Shown one piece after another: positions 24,476-33,557 of a stretch of DNA of 64,000 nt. The translations under genes and the position numbers were made by a program. Under the pieces are notes generated by a model. That model saw nothing but the letters and a program-made list of their open reading frames with translations, ran no database searches and was not told the origin of the DNA. The stretch is from Megascapheus bottae (taxonomy: Eukaryota > Chordata > Mammalia > Rodentia > Geomyidae): NCBI GenBank assembly GCA_024803745.1, contig JANJXV010000030.1:3987001-4051000 (forward strand), given 5' to 3'. Position 1 is the first letter of the stretch; the number at the start of each line of letters is the position of its first letter.

Positions 24476-25449
24476 GGCGGGGAGTTGATTAGAAGAGGCA
24501 CACACTGGATGTGAAACATGAAGTCCTTGTGTGTCAGAATATTCCAGGAGAATCTGAGTGAGCTTTGGGGAGGACAAGTAGGATACAAAAAGCATTATGT
24601 GGCCAACACCTTTAAAAGGAGGTGACAGCAGGCCGTCTCCAATTTCAAGGAGTCTTGGGGTCCTAAGGCACAAGAGGTGACAGGATGTAGAGAATCCTCA
24701 GGGCTTTTGGATCCCATGCCCTGCTCTGGACTCTGCATGGGGTGGGTTGGAGTGGGGCTGCATGTCCCAGGGGTCCTGAGACACCCACACCAGGTGAAGT
24801 GTGTGCTGGCTCTAGCGTCTCCGGCTGAGGGTCCTCAGTTTCCCGTTGGGCCTGTTTCCCTGTTGGCATGGTGATGAGTTTGTTTTGTTGTTCCTTATCA
24901 GATGTTATCCAAAGCGGCTGGCAGCATGGTGCCCATCGTGCTGGCATATGGGCATTACACACAGAGACTGCATTTCCTGGAAAGCAAGAGCAGCTAGGCA
25001 CTCAGACACAGCCCCTTATTTTCAAGACCGAGGCCTCCTGGGAGTGGCCCCAGCTGTCAGAGCTCTGCCATCCCGTCCTGTGGCTGCCCCTGTGCTTTAG
25101 ACGCTGCTCCTCTCTAGTTTGGGACCTTAATAGTGGATGTGTTAAAGTTCATCTCTGTATTCTGACTGCCAGCAGTCTTTTCAGAGTCCCATATGCTGGA
25201 GTTTCAAGTACCTGATTCTCTAGAGACCCTCCTGACTCCCCCAGGGAGGGGATCGGGTACAGCTTTCTTTGGAAAGCTGCTCCCTCTTGTTTCTTCCAAT
25301 AAGGCCCAGCTGCCCACTTGAGTTTATGTTTCCACAGCCACTGTTCCTGAATAAGAGGGAGGGATGTGTCCTCAGGGCCCCCTTCTGTGCCAAATGCCAT
25401 TCCAAGTCTCTGTACTGGGACTTGGATCTCTTGACTTTTGTGAGGTGGC
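24476..25449. other. Unassigned intron sequence
   Basis: Nothing recognised. Several overlapping frames of 80-115 residues on both strands at 24.7-25.4 kb reflect moderate GC content and show no domain. Confidence 0.45.
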
Positions 25450-25570
25450 TATGTTTATACTCCATCCTGTCATGTAGGTAACGGAACTGAGGCTCCAAGG
25501 ACAGACAGAGGACTTTGATCTTACAGCAGGCAAGTGAGGGGACGCACAGTCTGACTCCAGGAGCAAAGCT
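25450..25570 (-). repeat. MIR SINE, antisense
   Basis: catgtaggtaacggaactga, ggctccaaggacagacagag, atcttacagcaggcaagtga and cacagtctgactccaggagc follow the reverse complement of MIR. Confidence 0.7.
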
Positions 25571-25920
25571 ACCCTCTCCTCTACGTCCTCCCTGACCATG
25601 CATTTGTAATGTTTCACCTCTCCAGAAGAGGACTGAAAAAGACTCTCTGAGCATGGGCCCAAGGGACTTGATTTCTAAGCTCAGCAACTCATGGCCTTTA
25701 TGTCTGCATAGTCTTTGGCTAAACTTTGGACCCTACAATGGTGCAGGGGGGGGGGGTCTGACACGCAGTGAACACTCTATACATGAGTGCTGACTGTGTA
25801 CCTAGAAACATGACTACCCCAGGATCACACACAGTGTCCTAAGAGTTCTTAACCATGGAAACAGAATAGGCTGAGAACAATTGAAAAAGTGAGTAAGAAG
25901 GAAAGGAGAGATGAGAGATG

Positions 25921-25924
<4 letters not shown>

Positions 25925-25981
<57 letters not shown>
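25925..25981. repeat. (GA)n microsatellite
   Basis: About 28 GA units, the purine counterpart of the CT repeat at 3.08 kb. Confidence 0.95.
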
Positions 25982-25983
<2 letters not shown>

Positions 25984-26541
25984 TCACAGAGTGTGGGGAA
26001 GCTAGAGGTAAAAGTGGCTACAGATTGTTTTCCATGGATAAGGACGTTTCCCACCTCTTCTAAATTCTCACAAACCATCGTTGACATTCCTGAACGAGCC
26101 ATTATTGAGAGTTTTAGTAATAAACAGACTCGAAGTGAGGTCCTGGGAAAGTGGGCTTTTCTAGACAGGCAGACAAGAGCTGGCCTGAGCCTGCTCCTGC
26201 CTCTTCTAGTGCATGGTCAGGCAGCAGTCTCCCGTGTGGCATTCACACTGCTGTCCTTCCTGGGCTGTCCTATGTGACAGCCATGCCCAGGGACACCTGC
26301 TATTCCTGCTGAGGACAGTGTCTGCGCCAGAGGAGTTGACTTAGAGCTTACTTCTTTGGTGTGATTCATGGCCTGAGATCCTCCTTCTAATGGTGCCCCT
26401 TCCCCTCTATCCTCCTCCATGTTTTTGGGCTTTCCCAGTTTCTGACTTTGGCCTTACTCTCAGCACCATGGAACCTTATTAAGCCCAACAGCACCTCCCT
26501 GGAGGAGGCACACCCTTCATTCACAAAGAGTGAACTCTGCC

Positions 26542-26594
<53 letters not shown>

Positions 26595-27809
26595 CCCCAG
26601 CACGCCAGGTACTGAGAGGAGGAAAGACAGAGGCTTGGTTCCTCGCCCTGGGAGTCCCAAAGGAGGGGCCTCGGCCCTGGATGACCTTTGGGGCACCCAG
26701 CCTCTCTGCTTTCTCCCAGTCCTCCCTCTGGCTCCTCGTGACTGGGGACTCTCTGTTCTCCTGGAGATTCCTCTTTTCTTTCTCGGGCTCATTTGCATGT
26801 TGGCATACGCCTATTTGCCATCCTCTTTCTGTTTGGCTCTCTTCTTTGCAGTGTAACAATAAATCTCAAAGGAAGGGGCACCCAGCCATGCCAACAAAGG
26901 CCTGTCCACCCCAGCGAGCTGCAGACTCCCAGCTGACAAAAGAGGTCTTTCCAGGTGGGAGCTGCTGGCGAGCTTCCACTACTCTTGGCTCGAGGAGGCG
27001 ATGGCAGGAGCCCAAAGAACCAGGAAGAGGACACTTATTGGGAACGGATCCATTCTTGGCTTCTTCCTCCCCGAGCACACACGGGGCTTTGATGCACTCA
27101 GTGGTGGTTTCTGACTTGCAGGGATGTGACACCCAGGTATGTGCCTGCACCCCAACTTTTCATCCTCCTTCTCACATGGTCAAATACTTCATAGTTCCAA
27201 GTTTCTGGCCAGCTGGGAGAAGTCGTACATCAAGTACAGATAAAGAAAGCATGGAGGGTTTGGATCTCAGCTGTCTCCTCGGGGCCAGGGTCATTGTCAA
27301 TAGCTAGTTATGGAGCCCCTGGCCTATGTGTTTATCATGTTCCATAGTTCATCACAGGGAACAAACACTTGGATTTACACTCTTGCCAGATGTGAAGAAT
27401 TTGAAGGTGTGAAGTTTCCCTGGTTGGGAGACCCATCCCCAGGCATGGGAAATGTGACATCAGATCCTCGTGAAATGATGTCTGCAGTTGAAATCCTTGG
27501 TGAGAATACGTTGCTTTTGAATTTTCTCCTTCAAAATTCGGACTGGCAAACAAATCCGGCCTACATCACTCTGACCGCCGGGAGGCCGCTTTCCGTGCTC
27601 TCCAGAAAGTCATCTCTTCTGGATTTCGAGCCTAACAGCGATGGTCTCGCTTGTAGGTCAGGCTCTCCGGGTCTTGGGGTTCAAGTCTGGGAGATTCTGA
27701 TTCCTCATATTAGTCCTCACCGGAGAACAAGACCCTCCCCTGCTCTTCTTCTTCTGCCCTCCCCAGGCTGAGGCTGACAGCAGCGACGCCAGATTCCAAA
27801 GAGGTTCAT
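25982..27809. other. Unassigned intron sequence
   Basis: Contains the GT microsatellite at 26543. A 254-codon plus-strand frame (26543-27307) opens inside that microsatellite and has no known domain, so it is treated as chance. Nothing else recognised. Confidence 0.5.
26543..26590. repeat. (GT)n microsatellite
   Basis: About 24 GT units, uninterrupted; (CA)n on the gene's sense strand. Confidence 0.95.
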
Positions 27810-28012
27810 GTTGTGTAGAAGGGGGATGCTGTGGTACAGAGGTGGGAGTTCTATGCTATATAATCGGGGACCCATGCTCTTCAGATAAAGGCTCCATTCT
27901 GACGCATAGACAGGGAGGTCCCTTGTGCATAAGTGGGAGATTCTATGATGTACAGATGGGGGGTTCTGCCATCTATACACGGAGCCCTGTGGATATATAG
28001 GATGCATCAACA
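27810..28012. repeat. Degenerate minisatellite with ~23-bp period
   Basis: Consecutive units of 19-24 bases can be lined up: gtacagaggtgggagttcta, gcatagacagggaggtccct, gcataagtgggagattctat, gtacagatggggggttctgc, ctatacacggagccctgtg and others. Shared pattern is roughly g-t/c-ata-ca-g-a-ggggagttct-tg. About eight to nine units, highly diverged. Confidence 0.7.
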
Positions 28013-28090
28013 GGGCGTCCAAGATACACCGAGGTTCTTGAATGATGGAGTTGCTTAAGCAGAGCAGCATTTACAATGATTTTTGGAATC

Positions 28091-28178
28091 TTTCCTTTTT
28101 ATTCCTTCCCTCCCCCTCTTCCCCTCCCTTCCTCCCTTTTCCCCCTCCCTTCTTCTCCTTTCCCCCTCCCCGCCCCCA
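28091..28178. repeat. Pyrimidine-rich tract
   Basis: Long C/T stretch of ccctcccttcc-type units, ending in ccccctccccgccccc. Confidence 0.88.
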
Positions 28179-29899
28179 CTGAATCCAGACCCTATTCAGG
28201 ACTGGATTTTAATTTCATGAAACTGCAAGTCCCCAGTCCCGTCCCATTGTTACCCTTGGCCCCCACCCAGCTGTAGGGAGTACATCCAGAGGGGACTGAG
28301 CAGAGAGGATAATGAGCCCCCTGGCATGGCGGCATGCCGGGTGTGATGAATGGCTCGCAACCCTGGAATTGCTCTGTGCCCTTCATCATCCAGTCGGAGT
28401 GGTTAGCAGACTGTCAGAGAAAAATAATTTAGCCACCGTGGCTTTAACTGATGTGCTGCATTCTGGGGTCAAATGACTATTACAAAGTGGTAGCACTGCC
28501 TGGTTTCTTCATCGTGAGAGCTCACGGTTGACAACATGAAAGAAGGAGGCATCACACCCAGAATTCACTGACATCCTTCAATTTCACACGGTGGGAAGCA
28601 GGAGAGAGAGAGGGGGGGGCAGGAAAGGGAGGGGTTTGTGTTCTACGGAACAGAAAAACCCCAGCCTGGCCAGATGCCAGCCGCTGCAAATGGCATCGGG
28701 TTGGAGCAGAGTGGAATAGTAATAGAGGAAGGCACCCACAGAAACTAGCAGAGGATGTCTCAGGGAAGATGGCGCACGAGAGACAAGCCCACCGAAGTCC
28801 TGCCAAACGTCACAGGCAGTCTCAGTAGAGGTCATCCCTCAGCCCTAATCCAGCAAGCAGGCCATATTAGAGAGTGGATCACAGAGGAACCGAAGAGAAA
28901 GGAAGAGGTGAGGAAAATCCATGGGCAGAAGCCTAAGAAGAGAACAAGTGAGGACCCAGAATTTCTTAATAGCAGGTACCCAGGTACTTACAGGGAAATT
29001 GTTCTGTCTTTTCCAATGTCCTATTTTTATTTTTATTTTTTGTTAATTTTACTTGGACTTTGTATTTATTTGACAGTAACTTGGAAGCCAACACCAATGG
29101 TCAAAGCCCTTCCCACCTGCTCCTTAGCATACCCAACCAACGTTCCAGACATGCTTGACATTGAGAAAATGCAAGGCAGAGGCAGCAGGAGAAGCACCCA
29201 TCCCTTGATCAGAACTCCTTGGTTATTTATGTGCTCTGGCTCCTCACCCATCTCAGCAGGGCGTCTTCCAAGCCCATCCTCCGTCCCACGCCTGCTTCCA
29301 TTCAATTAGGTATTGCACAAACGAATCCATGCATGTTCTACAGCCATGACTCCAGACGAGGGAATGCCCCTTTCCCATTACTATGGCCTCATGCTGTATC
29401 CCTGCCCACTCTGGTTTCTTAACCGATTTATGGTCTAACGGAACAAAATGCTCGGTGCTGTTCCAGCTGTTGTGATGGAATGGAATGACGGAAGGGGTTG
29501 CTGTGAGAACTTGCCGTTCTTAAGTACTCACCATGCCTCCCGCGCTGGGCTAAGTGCCTTTAACTATGTAAAGTGTTTCTTTTCCTTGATGGATGCTCAA
29601 AGTGAATAAAGCCAATTTTCTGCACCTACAACGTGAGTGCTGCCCACACGTAAGTCTCAAAACAATGTTAAAAGACAATTTGCATAAATAAGCCCTTGGC
29701 AGATGAGTCTAATTCTTGCTTACAGGTCCAGGTAGACTGAGGTAAGGAAGCTGACCCACAGGGCCGGGTGTGCAGACCAGAGAGAGAGTGCTGGCCTAGC
29801 AGGTGAACCACCCCGAGTCCCCCCCCCCCCCGACCCCCCTCAAAGGAGCAGACTCTTGATTGTGCCTGGGAAGGTTAGAAAACCCAATCTTTTCTCACT
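28179..29899. other. Unassigned intron sequence up to the CpG island
   Basis: No gene recognised. A 184-codon plus frame (28755-29309) has no known domain. Minus-strand AATAAA signals occur near 29065-29070. A poly-C run lies at 29819-29831, beside an ID-like scrap at about 29790-29818 (gtgctggcctagcaggtgaa). A possible MIR-like stretch lies at 29.51-29.6 kb. Confidence 0.45.
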
Positions 29900-30133
29900 T
29901 CTGGTTCCCCCTCCGACCTGCAGCCCCCGCCCGACTTCTCCCACCAGAGCCCCCCGGGGCCGCAGAGGCCCTGGATGGTCCAGCCAGCCCCTGGGTCCCC
30001 AGCGCCATGGCGCAGCCAGCACTCCGCGCTTTACCTCCCGCTCCTGTCCTGTGGCTGCAGAGCTGCTGGCGGCCGGGGAGGCCGGGCTGGCCGTCGGGGG
30101 GGCCTCCTCCCCGGGGCCCCCCCGCTGCGGGCT

Positions 30134-30142
30134 CCTCACCTG
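30134..30142 (-). promoter_or_regulatory. 5' splice donor
   Basis: On the minus strand the exon ends CCCCAG followed by gtgagg, a near-consensus donor (CAG|GTGAGG). The cut is after 30140. It matches the point where ADARB2 proteins change exon after dsRBD2 (known ending ...PQ before the next exon). Confidence 0.9.
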
Positions 30143-30996
30143 GGGCAGCAGGTTACTTTTACTCCTGCTGGGCGCGCGGCCGGGCGTCGGGATGTCGAAG
30201 AGCGCCTGCAGCGCGGCCTGCGCCGCCTGGCCCTTGGCCAGCTTCTTGCTGCGTCCGGAGCCTTCGAACGTCCTGCCGTCCACGCACACGGCCATCACGA
30301 AGCTCCGGGCCCGGGGCCGCTCGGTGGGCTCGGAGAGGCACACGTAGCGCAGGCCGGCGCGCAGCTGGTTGAGCAGCACCACGGGGTTGCGGGGGTCTCC
30401 CGGGGCCCCCGCGCCCGGCCCGGCCAGGTCCAGCGCGCCGCACAGCAGCCGGCCGCGCCGACAGGCCGGGGGCCTCCGCTCCGGGTCGTCCCCGCGCGCC
30501 CGGGGCTCGAACGCCTTGAAGAGCGAGTCCGGGAAGTCGGCCTGGTCCGAGGTGAAGTCGGGGCAGGGCCCGGCGCGCGGCGCGGCCTGGGCCGCCGTGG
30601 GGAACTGCACGAAGGACGTGAGCGCCAGCTCGGCCGCGCGCATCTTGGCCTTCTTCTTGGTGGGGCCGGTGCCCTCGAAGGTGAGGCCGTTCACCTCCAC
30701 CGCCACGGCGAACACCGGCGCGTGCACCGGGCCCGTCTGCGACACGGTGCGGAACTGCAGTCCCGGCCGCAGCTCGTGCAGCTGCACCAGCGCGTTCTTG
30801 GGCGCCACCGACCACGACAGCCTCCGCCAGAGCAGCTGCAGCTGGCACAGCCGCCCGCCAGCGCCGCCGCCGCCGCCAGCGCCGCCGCCCTCCTCCCGCC
30901 GCCGCTTCCGGCCCCGGGCCCGGTCCCCCGGGGGCGCCGGCCGGCTCGCCAGGTTGCTCACGTTCCGGTTCTCCTTCACCTCGGCGCTGCTGGTAC
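30140..30996 (-). CDS. ADARB2: ADARB2 (ADAR3) internal exon encoding both dsRNA-binding domains
   Basis: Partial CDS, one internal exon. ADARB2 is a nuclear, brain-enriched ADAR paralogue that binds RNA but has no demonstrated deaminase activity; it is thought to compete with ADAR1/ADAR2 for substrates. The frame reads from GT ACC AGC AGC ([12 protein letters not shown]) through a basic linker RKRRREE, a Gly/Ala tract and [17 protein letters not shown] into dsRBD1, then a 70-residue linker containing [14 protein letters not shown], then dsRBD2, and ends at NLLPQ. Both dsRBDs keep the KKxAK RNA-contact motif ([11 protein letters not shown] and [11 protein letters not shown]). The wording matches ADARB2 rather than ADARB1 (for example [19 protein letters not shown] and [18 protein letters not shown]). 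Exon length 857 is 2 bases plus 285 full codons, so the upstream intron is phase 1 and the downstream intron phase 0. Human numbering would make this exon 3, from memory. Deaminase domain and N-terminal Arg-rich region are outside the window. Confidence 0.96.
30191..30391 (-). other. ADARB2: dsRBD2 of ADARB2
   Basis: Second double-stranded-RNA-binding domain, about 67 residues from [15 protein letters not shown] to LQALFDI. Helix 1 is [11 protein letters not shown], strands run through [17 protein letters not shown], and helix 2 begins [16 protein letters not shown]. The region between the strands carries [11 protein letters not shown], an ADARB2-like loop rather than the ADAR2 one. After it the exon ends with a short basic tail ([15 protein letters not shown]) that links to the next exon. 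Confidence 0.92.
30599..30802 (-). other. ADARB2: dsRBD1 of ADARB2
   Basis: First double-stranded-RNA-binding domain, about 68 residues from [11 protein letters not shown] to SFVQFP. The alpha-beta-beta-beta-alpha layout is readable: helix 1 around NALVQLHEL, loop SQTGPVHAP, strands [14 protein letters not shown], and the N-terminus of helix 2 at [16 protein letters not shown]. The loop proline-valine-histidine and the KKKAK cluster are the expected minor-groove and phosphate contacts of this family. No residue of the core signature appears lost. Confidence 0.93.
30859..30890 (-). repeat. GCC/GGC trinucleotide tract inside the exon
   Basis: A run of GCC/CCG triplets interrupted twice by CAG. 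It encodes the tract GGGAGGGGGAGG just upstream of RLCQLQLLW. From memory the human protein has a much shorter glycine stretch here, so this is probably a lineage-specific slippage expansion in a disordered linker. Confidence 0.8.
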
Positions 30997-31022
30997 CTGG
31001 AGGTGAAACACAGACGCGTCAG
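30997..31022 (-). promoter_or_regulatory. 3' splice acceptor and candidate branch point
   Basis: Read on the minus strand, the intron ends gtgtttcacctccag and the exon starts GTACCAGCAGC. The AG is at 30998-30997. A CTGAC branch-point candidate lies at 31022-31018, its A about 22 bases before the AG. The pyrimidine tract is short, so the site looks moderate in strength. Confidence 0.85.
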
Positions 31023-31250
31023 GCCCCGGGCAGCTCCCGCCGCCTGGCTCCCCCGACGGGGCGGGCGGGCAGACCCAGGCTCTCTCCCCATCGAAGCTGT
31101 GCGCAAAGCTAACCAAGCTCGCTCCCTGCCGGCGACCCGGGGGCCCCCAGGCTCCCCGAGCGCGTCCTCAGCATGGAGGAGCCCGGGCCTGCTGGGGCTG
31201 TTAGACGTTTTCCAATCCAGCCCCCGGGGTAGAGGTGCCCGGGCTGCAGA

Positions 31251-33508
31251 GCCCACTTTCTGTCCAGTGCTGGGAAAGTCCAGGCTCTCCCACCACCTGC
31301 ACCAATCGCTTGGAGTGCACCACGGGGAGGCCCGGCCTCCACCGCCCTCCACCTGTCCCCTGTGCACCAGAGGCCACTACCCCTGGCCGGGAGTCTGAGC
31401 TGCTTATGATCTGACTCTCTGCAAAACGGTGCTCTGCAGTCCTCCCCTCCCTCCTCCAGATGAAACCGCCCACTGGGACTCTGTCAAAGGAAGGCCATTC
31501 TTGGTCCAGAGCCACCCGTGACCTGTCAGCACTTCATTCCCTGAGGGTCACACTGCCATTGACTGGACGAGGCCCACAGGTCTCCTACAGCACCGGGCCC
31601 TGCTCCAGGCCAAGCCGTGGCCTGGGTGAGCAGCGCATGAAGGGGTGGCCTGGCCTGCAGGGCAGCAGGCTGTCCCATTCCTGCCACCCGTGGGGTTCTT
31701 GCCCTTGCGAGGCAGCTTTCAAACGGGCCAACAATGCCAGGTGTTTTGGGGGCGGGTAGCAAAGTGCACTGGCATGGCTGTCTTGGAAGCATCCAGGGAA
31801 GAGGAGGAAAACAGCCCAGTCTCCTCCATTCCGTCAGCAAGGCTATCTCCCCAGTAACTTCCAGATGCAGAAAGAGCCCAGCAAAGGCGACCATTGGGAC
31901 ATTATTTTGCAAAATTAAAAGCTTGGGAAAATGTGTAAATACACTGTAACACAGTCGCACTACAGAAGGGAACATACAATTACATCTGATGGATACATGC
32001 GTGGACAAATTAATTCCAGAAATATAGTAGTATGTGACTCTCAGCTGGCAAAGTACTTCAGAATAGAATACAATTCATGGAAGTCCAGGGACACTAACAA
32101 TGCTGATGACTCATGTAATCAAACCTAATGGCAACACTCTACATATACATTTAATAAAGACAGGCTCCAGTCTCCTCTGGGGAGAAAAGGAGGGGAAAAA
32201 AAAAAGAAGGAACAGCTAGAAGGTGATTTTCCACTTGTATTTTAATGTTTTATTTCTCTTGCAAAAAACAACCAGCTGAAGTAAATTTAGCAAAATCATT
32301 ATTTGCTTAACTGTAGGTGACAGATTCATTTAAAGTTAATATAGTTTGTCTGGACACTGTTCTGTTTAGAAAAATTTCAGCAATAGATTGTCACATAACC
32401 TTCTGAGATTCTATTGCCTCTTATTGGGAACTATGCTTCTGGAATGCTAAGCTCTTAAATTTATTAGAAAATTGTTTGAGAATTATACAGATGAACAGTA
32501 CCACAATATCATTGCCTTTTTCTGAGCCCTCGAAGGTTTTGTGTCTTTACCCAGAACCTAGATTTTGCTCTTGCTTATTCTTCAGATCAGCTCCGGGGGG
32601 CTATTTCTACCTATTGTAAGTAGATAATTGAAGCTGAAAGAGAGGAAGCAATTTACAGAGGTTACTTAGTGTACTAATTGGTCCAGATGTGACTCATTCC
32701 TAGAGATCTCCAATGGCTCTTAGCCAGACTGGCATTGTGGCCAGTCTGTCTGGGTGCGTTAGTCCCTAACCAGGCAAAACCACACACAGGTTTTTCTGTA
32801 TGAACCTTACACCTGGTCCCCAGAAACTGGGAAGTCTTAGCTCTGCAGGGGCTCTGTAGCAGATATGAATGTGTTATAATTTTTTCCCCTTATTAAGCAA
32901 GTGGGAACTCAAGATGTTCCCCCCCCCCCCCGGCCCCACAGCCAATCCACAGCTTAAAACACAGCCTGGGATGGTTGTTGACTCATGGACTTACTTGTCT
33001 AATTCAGCCTGAAGAGCTTTTCCAGGTGAGAAAGGGCAGACTCCTCCCCACCCCTTGGTTTATGACATTGTTGTTGGAGAATAATAAAGAAGAGAGTACA
33101 ATTTCATAGTACCAAAGGACACTTTTGTAAAACCAGATGCCTTGAGGAGATATTGTGATATTGGAGATTGTTCTTTTCAAGTTGTATGCTTCCTTGTCTT
33201 AGCTCTAGGTAAATCTATCGTAGGTCAGGCAGCCATATGTATCTTCTATGTGTGTATGTATCTATGGAGGGGCAGAAACACACGTGTGAGATGCTGCAGT
33301 CCATGTCCAAAAAAATTTCAATTTCCCATTCCTAAGTTGTAAATGGGTTCTACTTTTGTCCCTATTTTATTTGCTACTAGAAATATTGTGGTTGGGAGGC
33401 AATTTTGTTCAAAAGTATGAATCTGACAGCTGTAAGGGCACAGCATTCATTCATAATGTTTCAGTGGGAATAATTATCTTTCAGAGAGCAAGCACCAGCT
33501 TCCCACCA

Positions 33509-33510
<2 letters not shown>
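31251..33510. other. Unassigned intron sequence upstream of the exon
   Basis: GC content falls from the island edge to AT-rich sequence by 31.9 kb. A poly-C run lies at 32919-32931. No transposon or gene recognised. Confidence 0.45.

Positions 33511-33556
<46 letters not shown>
33511..33556. repeat. (GT)n microsatellite
   Basis: About 23 TG units; (CA)n on the gene's sense strand. Confidence 0.95.

Positions 33557-33557
<1 letters not shown>

Larger units (their letters stand above)
1..30139 (-). other. ADARB2: ADARB2 intron downstream of the dsRBD exon (partial)
   Basis: From the donor at 30139 to the window's left edge no further ADARB2 coding sequence is found; the next exon, starting the linker to the deaminase domain, must lie further left. 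The intron is therefore at least 30.1 kb. It is filled with the interspersed and simple repeats listed individually. No other conserved reading frame was recognised on either strand. Confidence 0.85.
29900..31250. promoter_or_regulatory. CpG island covering the ADARB2 exon
   Basis: This stretch is strikingly GC-rich with frequent CpG (for example ggcgcgcggcc, cgcgcgcccgggg, cgcggcctggg), while both flanks are ordinary AT-richer intron. It spans the exon and about 250 bases on each side. CpG islands in internal exons can act as alternative or antisense promoters, but no TATA box or transcript start can be read here. The same composition produces long shadow frames on both strands. Confidence 0.8.

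Noticed and set aside
26543..27307. 254-codon plus-strand frame
   Set aside because: It opens inside a GT microsatellite (Cys-Val repeats), has no known domain and no splice or promoter context; treated as chance.
28755..29309. 184-codon plus-strand frame with a hydrophobic stretch
   Set aside because: The hydrophobic part comes from a T-rich run (tttttatttttattt). No family resemblance was found, and the rest looks random.
29975..31006. 343-codon plus-strand frame opposite the ADARB2 exon
   Set aside because: It is a shadow of the GC-rich coding strand. The Arg/Gly/Ala-rich content has no domain, whereas the minus frame has two clear dsRBDs and splice sites at both ends.
30369..31112. 247-codon plus-strand frame over the exon and upstream flank
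   Set aside because: Another antisense shadow of the GC-rich exon without recognisable domains.
30159..31367. 402-codon minus-strand frame, longer than the real exon frame
   Set aside because: It is a different frame over the same exon, crosses the acceptor into intron, and has low-complexity Arg/Gly/Ala composition. Length alone comes from CpG-island base composition.
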